Shown: positions 47,316 through 59,181 of the stretch, in pieces | Layout of the letters: the number at the start of each line of letters is the position of its first letter | Position numbering within the stretch: the first letter of the stretch is position 1 | Assembly (NCBI GenBank): GCA_010645155.1 | Contig: CM021323.1 | Location: 4,182,781 to 4,246,780 of the forward strand | DNA length: 64,000 nucleotides | Source: Tigriopus japonicus | Lineage: Eukaryota > Arthropoda > Copepoda > Harpacticoida > Harpacticidae | Direction of reading: 5' to 3' | The notes under the pieces: generated by a model | Databases searched by the model: none | What the model was told of the DNA's origin: nothing | The model's input: only the letters and a program-made list of their open reading frames with translations | Position numbers and translations under genes: made by a program

Positions 47316-50300
47316 AGTTAGGAAACAAGCCGACATTTTATGTTATTGTTGCAACAAAAAATATTTATTTTATCTTCGGGGCTATCAAATACTTGCAGAG
47401 AATAATTTAGAAACATTTGCAATTGGTCCAAAACCACAAAATTGGAAAAAAAACTAGAGACATAGCTTGTTCCCTTCAAAAAGACCTGGAAAAAGATGGC
47501 AAAATCAAACTAGGAAAAGACGCAGAGAGGATGCGTTGCAGTTGCAACAATTAAAATTTATTTATCAGCAATTCCAAGCTATGAAGTAAGACTTACAGAT
47601 GATGAGAGTATATGAAAAGGTCAGTTTCTTCTGCAAGTAATAAGAAAAGGGCTAGTAAAATTACCAAAACATCCGATTTCATTACATTTTTTAATGATTA
47701 CCAAAAATACAACATTTTTCGGCAATTTTCGCCGATTTTTACCAAAATTTGGTGGCCCTGCTTATCACTTATACCGTATCGTCAAAAAAATAACTATGCT
47801 TTTGTATGGAATTCACACACATTGTTGGCTGAAACTTGGGGTATAGGAGAGACGCTCTAGAGTAAAATGGTCGAACAAGAGGGCTAAATTTGTTCAAGTG
47901 CTCTCTGTACGTATAGTATATGGGTCTGAAAGAGCAAAACTTACCTTAGCTAAAGATGCTCACATGAGCTTCTGTAACCTTAACTAAAAAACCAAATGAT
48001 AAAAATATGGAAAACCACTTAAGAATTTGCATTTTCATTTCATCTGATTAATATGTACATTAAAAAAAAGAGCCATCTCTTTGATCAGTACGTATCTAGC
48101 GGTTTCATATGAAATTCACCAGGGAAGTTGCATGATCATGCAACTTCCCTGGTGTTTGATTTAGTGTCTTGTGATAAGTGAGGCGAGGTTACCAATAAAA
48201 AGTTTTGCGTCTTCGATGACCCCGGATTGCAAACTCGAAATTGAAGTTACTAGGCACTCGTTAAAAGATCCATGGACCTCTAGAGATATCTCTCTACGTA
48301 GATGTCCGTGACAGGTCTTTTGTTTTATGCTTGGAGATGCATGCTTCAAGCATGTTTCATCAATTGAATCTTATTTTTGTGTATTTTTAAAGCTCTCATT
48401 CTTCTAAAATAACACTATATGAATGTCCTAAAAATTGGTTATATTAAGCTTCAACATGGTTGAAATACGTCTGATGTCAATTTTGGACATAAGTTTGCGT
48501 TTATACCATGAAGCAGACAAGCATACGAGTTATCGACGTTCACGATTCAATCGAAAAAAGCGACCTCAAGCGGCATTTATGGCATGACCTGTGGTGTAAA
48601 AAAGAGAAATTCCGAAAATACGCTCTTCACTCTGCTAAGTTTGAATGCCTCTGGTACATCCTCTGTGATTTGTAATTGGCAGCATTTAACAGCAAATTGT
48701 TACTTATTGTTTCAAAAAACAGTCTTAAATTTTAAGGACATCAAGATTTTTGCCTCGTTTTGAAGTTATTACACGTTTAAAACGTCAACTTCAGTTTCAA
48801 AATTAGTCACCCTCTACATATGAGGAAGGAGAAAAAAGGGAAAAGGAGAAGGCAAGTGGGGCCGTCAACCAAATCAGAGCGACCAATTTCAGACCTTAAA
48901 AAAGGAGTTGGGGAAGGTTTCAGACTAGTGGACTTTTAAACACCGTTGTGACAAACCAATGCAATTTTGGTGCATTACAAGCACACAGCATTTGAAGTTA
49001 GAATAAATGGCTCTAGAATGAAACGAAAAGGAAACACCAAATACTGATAAAACTTGCATAAAAAGCGAAAGAAGTTACTACATAGACCGTGTCTCTTTCT
49101 TGTGTGTACACACCACGTTTTGAATCAGCGAAAGAATAACAGCATTGTCTTTTTTGATCAACTTTCTATAGGGTATTCTGATGCAAAAGTTGCATTCCCA
49201 AGTGTCAACAAATCTCTTAAGATGCACTGTCATTGGATGTTTTTAGGTTGACTGTAAATTTTAAAAGTTACTATTCACTCAAGAGTTCAAACATCAGTTT
49301 ACTCAAATGAGATGTGGAAATTTAAAAAAAGGCGACCAGTTATCTCTTACGCATTGCCTAAAACCGCAAACAACGATAAAAGCTGATTCATAAAAAAACA
49401 CACTTTAGGATTTAGGTTCATCGCCATGCCACTATTAAACTACTAAAACATTTCAATTTAGCAATCCAAATTGCGAAATGCAAGTGACGATCCCATGCTA
49501 AGATTGAACGCACCTCTTCGAAAACTTCTCGCAAGGAAACCAAAAAATGCACTTCACCAAATTTAAGGCAATAATCATAAAATATTCAAAGACCGGTAAA
49601 GAAGGTACATGATCTTGATTACGTGGGGAACAATCATATGTTGCTTTGAAAATCTGGACAGAGTGGACTATTCACCGTGACAACCCTGGAATTCTGAGTT
49701 GGTCAAGAACTGCAATTGTGATTTTTTTTGCAAACAAAACGGACGGACACGTACAAACATAAAAATTGCATGTTCTTGTGAAGTGAAAAAGATTAAGCCA
49801 CTGAGCCCGAGAATTGACAAAGCAAATGTGGAACTTCTCAAAGTCGAGGTTTGAATCTTCGATGCACGAGATAGAATGAAAAGTCAATAAGCAGAGACCG
49901 GATTTGAAATTGATTGATTTTTGGTCCGCTATTTTTTTAATGAAAAGATATTAGCTAAAAATTTGAAAATGAATGTACAGTACTTCTTGTCCCGTGAATA
50001 CCCATAATTTGGATTGTTCAATTCCTTCTGCACAGAAATTTTAGTTTTAAGAATGTCAATTAGCAAAGTTTATGACGCTTAAAAGCCACCAATTTTAAGT
50101 CACGCCATGCTTGATGGCTTTATAATGTGGAAAATTTACATTTGAATTTCGATCTTGTCTCTTGTTATGGAATTTGCTCACATTTATAATATTTTTGGAA
50201 GTTTGATTGCATAGTTATGCTTCAAACAACTTCTGTACCGATAGTGACCTTAATTTCGTCAAGCAACCATTTGTCAGAGATTTTTGGAACATATCGTTTT

Positions 50301-53300
50301 TCACAATTACTAAGTCATCTTGCAGTTCCTAAAACCAAACGTTAATTTTATTTTTTGGCATGGTAATATGTTAAAAAACTCCCGGGCCTCTAATACTTCA
50401 TCATGGTTGTCATTTTTTAGGGATAAAATGTTTGCCCAGCTTTCCAAAACATGAAAAATCAGTGTAAATAGTTCACTTGTTTTTGCAAAATCAAGCAATT
50501 TGCTTGAAAATATTTCTCTTTGCCGATAGCTCAAATTTTTTTGCCCAAAAAACTAAAGACGCGATTGAAAAAAAAATCAAAAGTACTCAGATTTAAATAA
50601 ATCCTTGAACATTCTAGTCCCTTTTTTTCTTGCAACTATTTCAGATTTAAAACTAGGCTCTTGGTTCGTGCAAGGGCCAAAAAATCTGACTTTCCAAGTT
50701 GAAGATTTTCAAAACCCTATTCATCTCATCCGATTAATGCAAATCAAATTAATGGCAAAACGCCTAAATGTAATTTTTGGAGTTCCTTCAAATTTAAATT
50801 GCACAATTTCAATGCATGATGAGTCATGTCTTAAGGAATCGCTTTGATGAGTAAACTTTGGGACCAAAGGTTTGTTCGGAAATTACTTTAGAGTTCAGTA
50901 AAATATTCAAAATGCGAAGACCTTTATCGTTTAACTTGGTCACCTTCAAAGGTGAATTACGTAAGAAGGCAGAGATTTTGATTGTGTGGGATGTATTTTG
51001 GGACTCATAAATAAGTAAACTCTTTTATTGTTTTAGAGTTTTTTTTAGAGACGCATCTTGAAGTTGATAATTTCAAAGGCCTGGAAACTAATTCTAGTGA
51101 AATCGTTTGTTGTAACATTATCTGATCATGACAAATGTGGTTAGCCTAAGGAATTAAGCAAAATGGTGCATATATTGGTGTGAATGTAAACACTTGAACT
51201 TTTCCGTCACCTTCTTTACAAGTTTACCTTTTGCATTCACAATTAACACATATTCCGTTCTAGACATTGCACCCAAGCAAACGATTGACAGAATGGCACT
51301 CAAAGACACAGATGGCCAGGTGGCAAAAACTGTTACCTCTAGAAGGTACATAAACTTCAGCATGAAAATGGAAAACATAGTGACGAAGTATGAAAAGTGC
51401 CTAACACTTTCAAATTAATGTAAAGAGCTGTTTCATTGATGTTAAATGTGAAGTAACCAGAGTTTTTTGTTACTTATGCAAAAATGGAAAGCTGAATATT
51501 AACATATTTTGAATTGGATGGCATTTTTTATATTGCACTCAACAATCTCGAGCAATGCTTTTATATAAATCTAGTTGATAATATGTAAGTTTAATTGGAG
51601 TGATTATTGGAGTTAAGTTTTTTCAGATTTGATTCCCTAGTTTTTAGCAAGAATTGATGTCAGACTAACTTAAAGTGCTCGGAAACGCTTCATGTCGATG
51701 CCATAAATGCTATTGGATGAATCACAAATTGGAAAAAAATATGGAGCCAACTGGAACTACAGTCTTTGGGATAGTAACAGCCTTGTGATCAAAACGAAAC
51801 GTGTTAGGTGTTTACAGGGAGAAACTATAGAAGCTCTAGAAGCAGGATCATACCTCGCAAACAAATGTCTATCCCCTAGGAGCTCAATCTGAATAACCGA
51901 ATTAAAACACACTTTTACTTCGCCGTCTAAACTGTCTCAGAAGAATCAGTATCATTATCTGTTTGAAGCAAGAGGTTGAGCAAAAATCCAAGTTGACCAA
52001 ACCATTCCTTTGTCTTACCTGAATCCATAACACGGCCAAAACTAAAAACCGCACTTTTCTCAAGTGGAGAATGAAGATCTGTCTTTTTAAAAGATGGTGT
52101 GCTCCCATTTTGGTTTAAACATTTAATTTAAATAGTTGAATGACAGGGAACTTCACTCCACTTCGTAATGAAAAGTTTTCACTCCTTGACTTTGTCTCTA
52201 AAGGTGGTTGCTATCTGAATGATCTCAGTTTTTGGAGATATTCGTCTTTTCGGAGTCATAACTAGACTCTCCGAGGTGTCACGCAAGGTACAACATTGTA
52301 ACCGCGAAACGCGCCAAAGAACACGGTCAACAGGTTCGGCGGAAGTTTTTCGAACAGATACTAGTTCATAAGTATGTCAAGGTATTGAAGGTAATCGTAT
52401 AAAGATCGTTTGCTCAGCCATGCATGCATTTGGATCGGTCTACCTTGGTTTAGTATTTAACTTCTACAGTTTGGGGGCAAAGCATAACTGATGGTTTCAA
52501 TAAGAAGCTTTTAGACGGCTGGTGTTATGAACCTTGAACAAGTGGAACACCAAGTCTTTGAGTTTGGTCCCCCATAATGCTCAATGAGAAAAGTAACCAT
52601 AATTTGTAGCAACGAGTGGTTTGCGTGTAATCAGAGAATGACAAAGTGAAACCAAAAGCACGGTGATTATTTTCCATTCTGTCACACCCACGCCAATTTT
52701 CCAACAAAGCTCCACAATTACTCTGATTCATGATGGAACAAGGGAACACCATAAAGACCCAACTGCATTTTTCTCTGCTCCCTTTCGTATTTTTCGATTC
52801 GTCTTTAACCTGATTTCTTCACTTGGGAATTAAAGCCGAACAAATGGATGTGGAAACATTACACCTTAAGAATACATATTGACATGTTTTTTCACGTTAT
52901 CTTTTCGATAGGAATTAAAATTTTGAGATCTGTACGGTTGATTGTAGGGAAGTTGTGGTTTCACATTGCAAAAATAGGAGAGTTGGCAATCGTTTGTGAA
53001 AGTTCGTACTTTTCGTGTAACGAACTTGTTGACGTGCATATTGAACAAATGGATAAGTTAGTTGGCAAGACATATAAGAGTATATCAAGATAAGGTAAAG
53101 TTTTTTTTGAATGAAATTACGGTAGAAACTCAAATCCAAAAAGTGCTATGCTCCTTTCAATTCAGATTGGATCAATCTGATTAGGGTTTGAATTCAGATT
53201 TGTGAAAAAAAATTTTCGGATCCGACGTAATCCAAAACCAATCTGAACTTGTCAGTACAATTTTTTAAATTACAATTCACAACATTTTGATTTAAAAAAA

Positions 53301-56300
53301 AATGCTTGATTTTTTAATCTGATGTCTATACTGTGGCTGATAGTAGGTCTAAAGACTAGTAGTTAAAACTTACAACAACATTGTAATGAGTCAAATTTAT
53401 GATATTTTGAAATGTTAACATCAAATTTCAGTACAATCTTCTAGAATTTCCACCTTATGGCCGGTTATTTCAAGCATAGAGGTCTATAGAGTGGAGATAC
53501 TAGAGCAGGCCGGTCGTGAAATTTCATGGTGGGCAGCAAGGGCCGTTTTTCATCAGCGACTAGTTGAAACTTGCCCAAACAAACGTATTCGTAGAAGGGA
53601 TTTTTTTGAAAAACTTTTAGTTTTCGGCATGTGACCTCTTGCCTACGGTTTGCTTCTCCCAAATTATACTAAGCTGCTCAATGAATATGATAATTTGATT
53701 CAAAGGCATTAGTTCACGCAATTATAGGATTTGGCATTGAAAATATGTCTTGCGCACTTTCATTTGTACTATGATCTTCCACTTGTTTGGGCAAGAATTT
53801 CACCATATTCTTCGGAAATATTTGCCTTTTCACGCAACTTATGGGCAACTTTGGCCAGTATCAGCTACAAACAATGCAGACAAAATGACGACAATGGCCT
53901 CTCTATACTCCTCTTATTAGATTTCAAGGCCCTAGAGTGGAATGTGAGAGCCATTCAAACTTACTTATATGGCTTTACTATTTTTCGACTTCTACACCAA
54001 CGGTTTTACGCATTCTTACCACCAGATGTCGTGAATTGGGCCGAATCGTGAAACTCCCCCAAAAACATTCGTCAAACTTATCTAAACAAAGCGTTCTTTG
54101 CTATTTGAGAACGTTCCTTGAAATTGGTTGTTTGGTCAGACCTTGCGAAGAGCCATTCCCAAAACTTCCAAAGGCAAAAAAGTGCACTTTTGAATTGGGT
54201 GTAGAAAGGAACGATAACGATTGGGATCGAGAAATCTTGTAAAGACGACAGCGGCTCTATTTCGGACGCTTTAAGTACTGTGGTGAGAAATATGGCCCTT
54301 TTTCCTTGTTCTAAATAAGTTCACAACATGAATGTAAACAATGCTTAAACAAATGTCGAATAAAAAATACAAGGGCTGATTGGAATTCCAAATTCAATTT
54401 AATGCAGACAGCTACAATCGGAATAATGGAAAATCATGAATATTTCTATTTGACTATCCTGTTGGTACAGGGTTGTTTTAAATTAGAGTCGCAAAAACTT
54501 CAATGTTAAATTATGAAAAGAGGAGACGACAAAGTTAACTGGAGGTCTAAATAACATTAAAAAGTACAGGTGTGTACCTAACGCTTTGTTTTTGTTGTCA
54601 AAGGGTTTAAACAATCTTAATCCTTCTAATGAGCGCTAAAAGGAAGGACATTTTATTAGAATAGAAACAAAATAATAGTTTCATAAAAAACTATCAATTT
54701 CAAGAATTCTTTGCCCAAGTATACTTTAAAAACTATCTTTATCAATTGGTATTAGTACAATTTGATCACAAACGAAATGTGTCACCAATGGCTCTTGATT
54801 GTGTATTGGACTTTAATTCGTAACAACCTTGTATGGGTTTCGTTTTTTTGAAAGATTATTAACGATTTTCTCTTAACGAGGATGGCTGAATCAGGAACTC
54901 AAATCACTAATTCTACAGAAATAACATGCTACAGCATTCCCGTTAGATTCATCTGAATACATCTTTTATATTAAAAGCTTTATTGTGCTTGAGTTTTGAA
55001 TATGCATCTCTCTTAATTTACTGATTTTTAAAAAGAATTTGGATTTAACTCCGAAAGAAAAACAAACGCTTAAGAGAATGTAATTTGGGAGAAAATCGGA
55101 TTCTTCTGTTGCATACTGATACATTTTCACTCTAGAGTAAGCTGGTCTTGTTCTTAATCCGAAGGTTTTTCGTTGGTTTAGTGCTCAAAGTTCCGTTTGT
55201 CATCAACGTGTTCATTTGGACAATGGCTTATGTGTGTGAAGAGTTTCAGAAAGAACATGTAAAAGAAACTTTATTCATGATCCCGCGTCTGTTTACATCA
55301 GAAGCACAAAATTCTTACAAGTTTGAAGAAAAATCTTGATAATTCCCTCAGAACTTCTTCGTAGCTTCGTAGCTTTCAAACCAAGAAAGAGAGTTATTTT
55401 GAATAGTAGTGTTAAGGCAAGATCTTCTTTTTGGTTGAAGTGAATCCTTCTTAAAAAACTGAAATAAGAGAGCAAGCTTTGAACACGAAACTATCCATGA
55501 AAAACCTCTATGAAATCTCTTCACTTCTATAAATGAATAGAAATTTGAAATGACTGCTTCTGACCCATTTTCAAAATAGACAACGCTACATTTTTTTTAC
55601 AAAAGGACCCTTACCCAAATGAGTTGAAATGCGAACCTCAAATATAATTAGTGACTTACATCCTGTCAGTTTCGACGGCTTTCGTGAATTGAACCGATGG
55701 AACTTGGGAGGCTCAAACTTTTTTCTTATGTCAAAATCGCGTGGGCTTTCCAAAGTTCATTTCAAACTCCTTCAGAATGACATTGGTTGCAGTTTAAAAC
55801 CCATTCGTCTTATTGCGAAGTAATTTGTACTATTGCTTTTCATTTCAGTCACAAGAGATCAAGTGAATCTCATTTTTGATTTTCAAATAGTTTCTATTTG
55901 AAAGTTCCTTCAGTGTATCGCAACGACCTTTCAATTTTTTTTGCCCAAAATAACTCTCAAATACACAATATTTAATACGAATCTGAAATAACGAAAATTT
56001 ATAATTCCGAGTTTATTGCAAACCCCATCGCGATGAATCAATCATTATATGGGCCACACATTTCTACCAAAAAAATTTTTATCACCTAGCAAAGATATTT
56101 GCAGAGATGGGGAGCAATTGAAATTGCAATTAGGATTCAATTATAATGCAATTTTGAGCCAAGTATTTGAAATGAATTACATTTTTGGTCAAACAATTGA
56201 CGAATTTTCAATATCAAACAACTTTCAAAAATCTATCTACTAGAAGTGACCACGAAGATAAATTTAGACCAATGTTTTGTATGAGTTTGATGCGCTTAAA

Positions 56301-56384
56301 AATCATTTATAAAATAGTACACGCCAAAGAGTTAAAGCCTTATGAATCAAGAAATCTTTTGGCGGTAAATTTGGCTTCGCTTGC
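47316..56384. other. Gene-poor AT-rich region
   Basis: Nine kilobases without a gene I can support. It contains the palindrome at 48117-48154 and several isolated exon-like frames with plausible splice sites: minus strand near 51400-51215 (hydrophobic, YLLEVTVFATWP) and 50555-50230 (ending SLSVQKLFEA), plus strand near 50628-50847, 52871-53094 and 55150-55339 (VFIWTMAYVCEEF). None forms a complete coding sequence by eye. They could be remnants or exons of divergent membrane receptors. Confidence 0.35.
48117..48154. repeat. Perfect 38-bp palindrome
   Basis: CACCAGGGAAGTTGCATGA is followed immediately by its exact reverse complement, with no spacer. Complementarity stops abruptly on both sides. 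It lies in AT-rich unannotated DNA. Confidence 0.97.
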
Positions 56385-56955
56385 TGCACACGGCGTTTTG
56401 TTAAGCTGGAGAAGTCAGTTTTTTAAGTTCCAAAGAGATTTGAGACCAGTTTTGCGGTGAATAAACAATGTCACGTATGTAATCAAGTTCTGTTAATTAG
56501 GTCACGGGCCAAGAATTGATATGTCACTTAAAACATGCTTGAAAAACAATTTTCTGAATATTTTCCTTCGGGTACTTTTTGGCACACTTTGGTCAATAGT
56601 GGTTTAAAATATTGGTGAAAACTATTTTGCTGTTCAATTTTTAATGACTAATTTCGAACACAATTCTCGAAGGACACAATCGGACTTTTTGTTAATCCAA
56701 ATAAAAACAAAGACTAAATGGATTTCAATATTTCAGGTATAGACAACCATGAGACCACCATAAGAATGGGCAAAAAGAAAGCTGGAGAAAACTGGTTTTA
56801 AGCATGGTTTAAGTGACATTATATCAATTTTTGGCCCGTGACATAATTAACAAAACTCGATTAAATTTGCGGCACTGTCTCTTCACCTCATAACTGGTCT
56901 CAAATGTCCTTAGAGTTAAAAAATGACTTCTCCAACTCAATTAAACGCCGTGTGC
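56385..56955. mobile_element. Foldback-type repeat, copy 2, arms of about 170 bp
   Basis: The left arm from TGCACACGGCGTTT through GTCACGGGCCAA to AAACATGCTT pairs at roughly three quarters of positions with the right arm ending AACGCCGTGTGCA. Landmarks in both arms include GACTTCTCC/GGAGAAGTC and TTTGAGACCAG/CTGGTCTCAAA. The same family occurs at 41231-41695. It has no coding capacity. Confidence 0.8.
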
Positions 56956-57058
56956 ACTTTTTAAAAACACACTGGAAAAGGACAATAACAGTTGAGTCAA
57001 ATGATTTATATTTTGTCCCAAGATATTTTATTCTTACACTAATGATATTGGCTTATTC

Positions 57059-57330
57059 AGGGTCGGCAGACCAAGTTCCTTGTAACAATCATGAATATTG
57101 CAATTTTCGATAAAGCCCTTGGGATTAAATGAGATCATGGCATCGATGAAATGATCGTGACAGTTGGCACAGTGCCTTGCATTTATTCCTCAAACAAAGG
57201 AAGGCAAAGTTTTGGGTTGGAATGGGCTATTTACTAATCCAGCAAGTCTGACTTTTAAGGAATGACCAGAAAAAGAAGTCTACGAGACTTGAAACGGACA
57301 CGGTTTCTCATGGTAGAACAAATGGCAAAT
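57059..57330. repeat. Dispersed repeat, copy 2
   Basis: A diverged copy of the repeat at 31318-31860, starting CAGGGTCGGCAGACC and matching through GACAGTTGGCACAG, GCCTTGCATTT, AAAGAAGTCTACGAG and GAAACGGACAC. It directly follows the foldback at 56385-56955. Confidence 0.65.
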
Positions 57331-57616
57331 TCAGAGGTTTTCAGAGCAGCCAACACTCACAAAGTGTTTTTATAGCTTTCTAAACTGGCATGGTAGAGCT
57401 TAATTGAAATTCTTAAAAAATGATTCAATTATCTCCACTTAAGCTTTGTAATTGACACGTAATGAACAAATAATTGCACGTGAAGCCAACAACGATTTTT
57501 GACTCTAATTGTAATTTTAGTTTTGTAATTATTAATTTTTTCAAGGATATTGACCCAACTCTGGATATTTGCCAGTTTAAAGTAGAGCACTACCATGATA
57601 TGATATAATAAAATAA

Positions 57617-58055
57617 TAAAAGAGTACAATCATAAAATGCGCCATCTAGTTGATTTCGTGCGACAACAGATCACACATCTCACGATACGCATGTTTTTGA
57701 AGATAACAACAGCCATACATCAGTTTTGGATCAAGAAAAGTGTCTCAAATGTGGATTGGAGATGGCTAATGGACCTGCAATGGTTTTGGGTTGAATTAAT
57801 AGGTGAAATTTCCATAAAATTGGCATGAAAAGCTTGACTATTGAAAATGAATTTTAGGCATGATCCATGCCAAAATTCATCTGTGAACATTGTCAGGGCC
57901 ATTAGGAGTTCCTCCAATAAGATTTGAGGCTCTTTAGTTTGTCCAAAACGGGTGTATGACCGTTGGCTATTCACAAATATGTGTATCATGGGAAGTGCAA
58001 GCTGTTTTCGCATGAAATCCACTAGATGGCGCACATTATGACCGAACTCTTTTGT
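57617..58055. mobile_element. Large inverted repeat, arms of about 210 bp
   Basis: ATGCGCCATCTAGTTGATTT on the plus strand near 57636 pairs with the minus-strand copy GTGCGCCATCTAGTGGATTT near 58043. Similarity continues through GATACGCAT/GATACACAT, GTTTTGGA, CTCAAAT and CTAATGG toward the centre, so the whole 440 bp is close to one hairpin. Both arms translate similarly at the start (MRHLVDFVRQQ and VRHLVDFMRKQ). No flanking duplication was recognised. Confidence 0.8.
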
Positions 58056-59181
58056 AAAGACCACATTGTCAATTCTGCTTCAGTGGCATTTTTTCAAACG
58101 TGGTCATTCATTTGACCTAAACAGTATTGAAAATTTCTCAATCAAAAAGCCAGATCAAATATTTCAAAAAAGCAGAGACAAAAGAAATTGGTACTCTGCA
58201 TACGCACAACAGGAAGAAACCGAGACAATCTCGTCGCTCGTCTCAACATTTTCACAGCTTTTATTTGCCATTTCTCGGGGGTTTAAAAACCCAGCTTTTT
58301 GTGTCAAAATATCAAAGTTTGCTCCTTTTACCTTAATAGTTACCTCTGAACATGGCGGGTCTTTGCCATGAAGAGCTAGAACCCAGGCAATCTTTGGCAC
58401 CCCACTTGCCTAGATTACCTCATACTGAATGGTTAGCTTGACGAAATTTCTTTTCACCTGGCTGAGCGAGAGAGCATATGTTTCGTTGGTAGAGAGGGTT
58501 TGCTGTTCATTCATGAACCTTGGAGAAACGATCAGGCCCAATCGTCCGTCCAACGGTGGTTGTGGTTGGACTTGCTGAGAGGAATGATGGCCTAAATAGT
58601 ACGGGACCCAAACAACAGATCAGTTTTTCCCTCGACTTGAATAGTTGTGCAATCTGGAAAGTGTGCCTGTCCAAGATCTCTCTCGACATCAGGGTGTATA
58701 GATGGAAAGTTTGTTCGAAAACAGAATTAGACAAGTGAAGAGAGAAGAAAACTTCGGATGGACAGCCCATTTCTCCCTTGGGTCTGTCTACTTTCCCAGT
58801 CATACGCTACGCCCGAGTTCAAAGACCAATTACGACGGATTTTGGGCTTGGAATGAGATCGAACGAAAGGCCATTTTCTTCTTGAGAGCCTTCTGGAAAA
58901 GTTGACCGTTATTCCCATGGAAAAGATCCTTCCTCCCTATCCGTATTGAATTGGCCGTTCCAAAGTTTCGTCCCTCAAGGCCGACCCAATCTTTGACAAG
59001 TCATCTTGGTACTAGTACTCTTTTCCTTGAATTTCTATTCCGTCTAAGAGTGAAGATGAACTGGATTTCTTGGACTTGGAAAGTCGCAGAAGACGGATGA
59101 TAGTGGATCTCGTCCTTTTGATGGCGACATAGACTGACGAGCGGATAAGGATTTCAATTGAATCGCAACAATGAGTGATGA
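58056..59181. other. Upstream region of the GT31-like gene
   Basis: No second gene was found; the overlapping open frames near 58500-58900 on both strands lack domains. A TTTCAG acceptor-like site at 59190-59195 just before the coding start suggests a 5' UTR exon upstream, not located. Confidence 0.4.
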
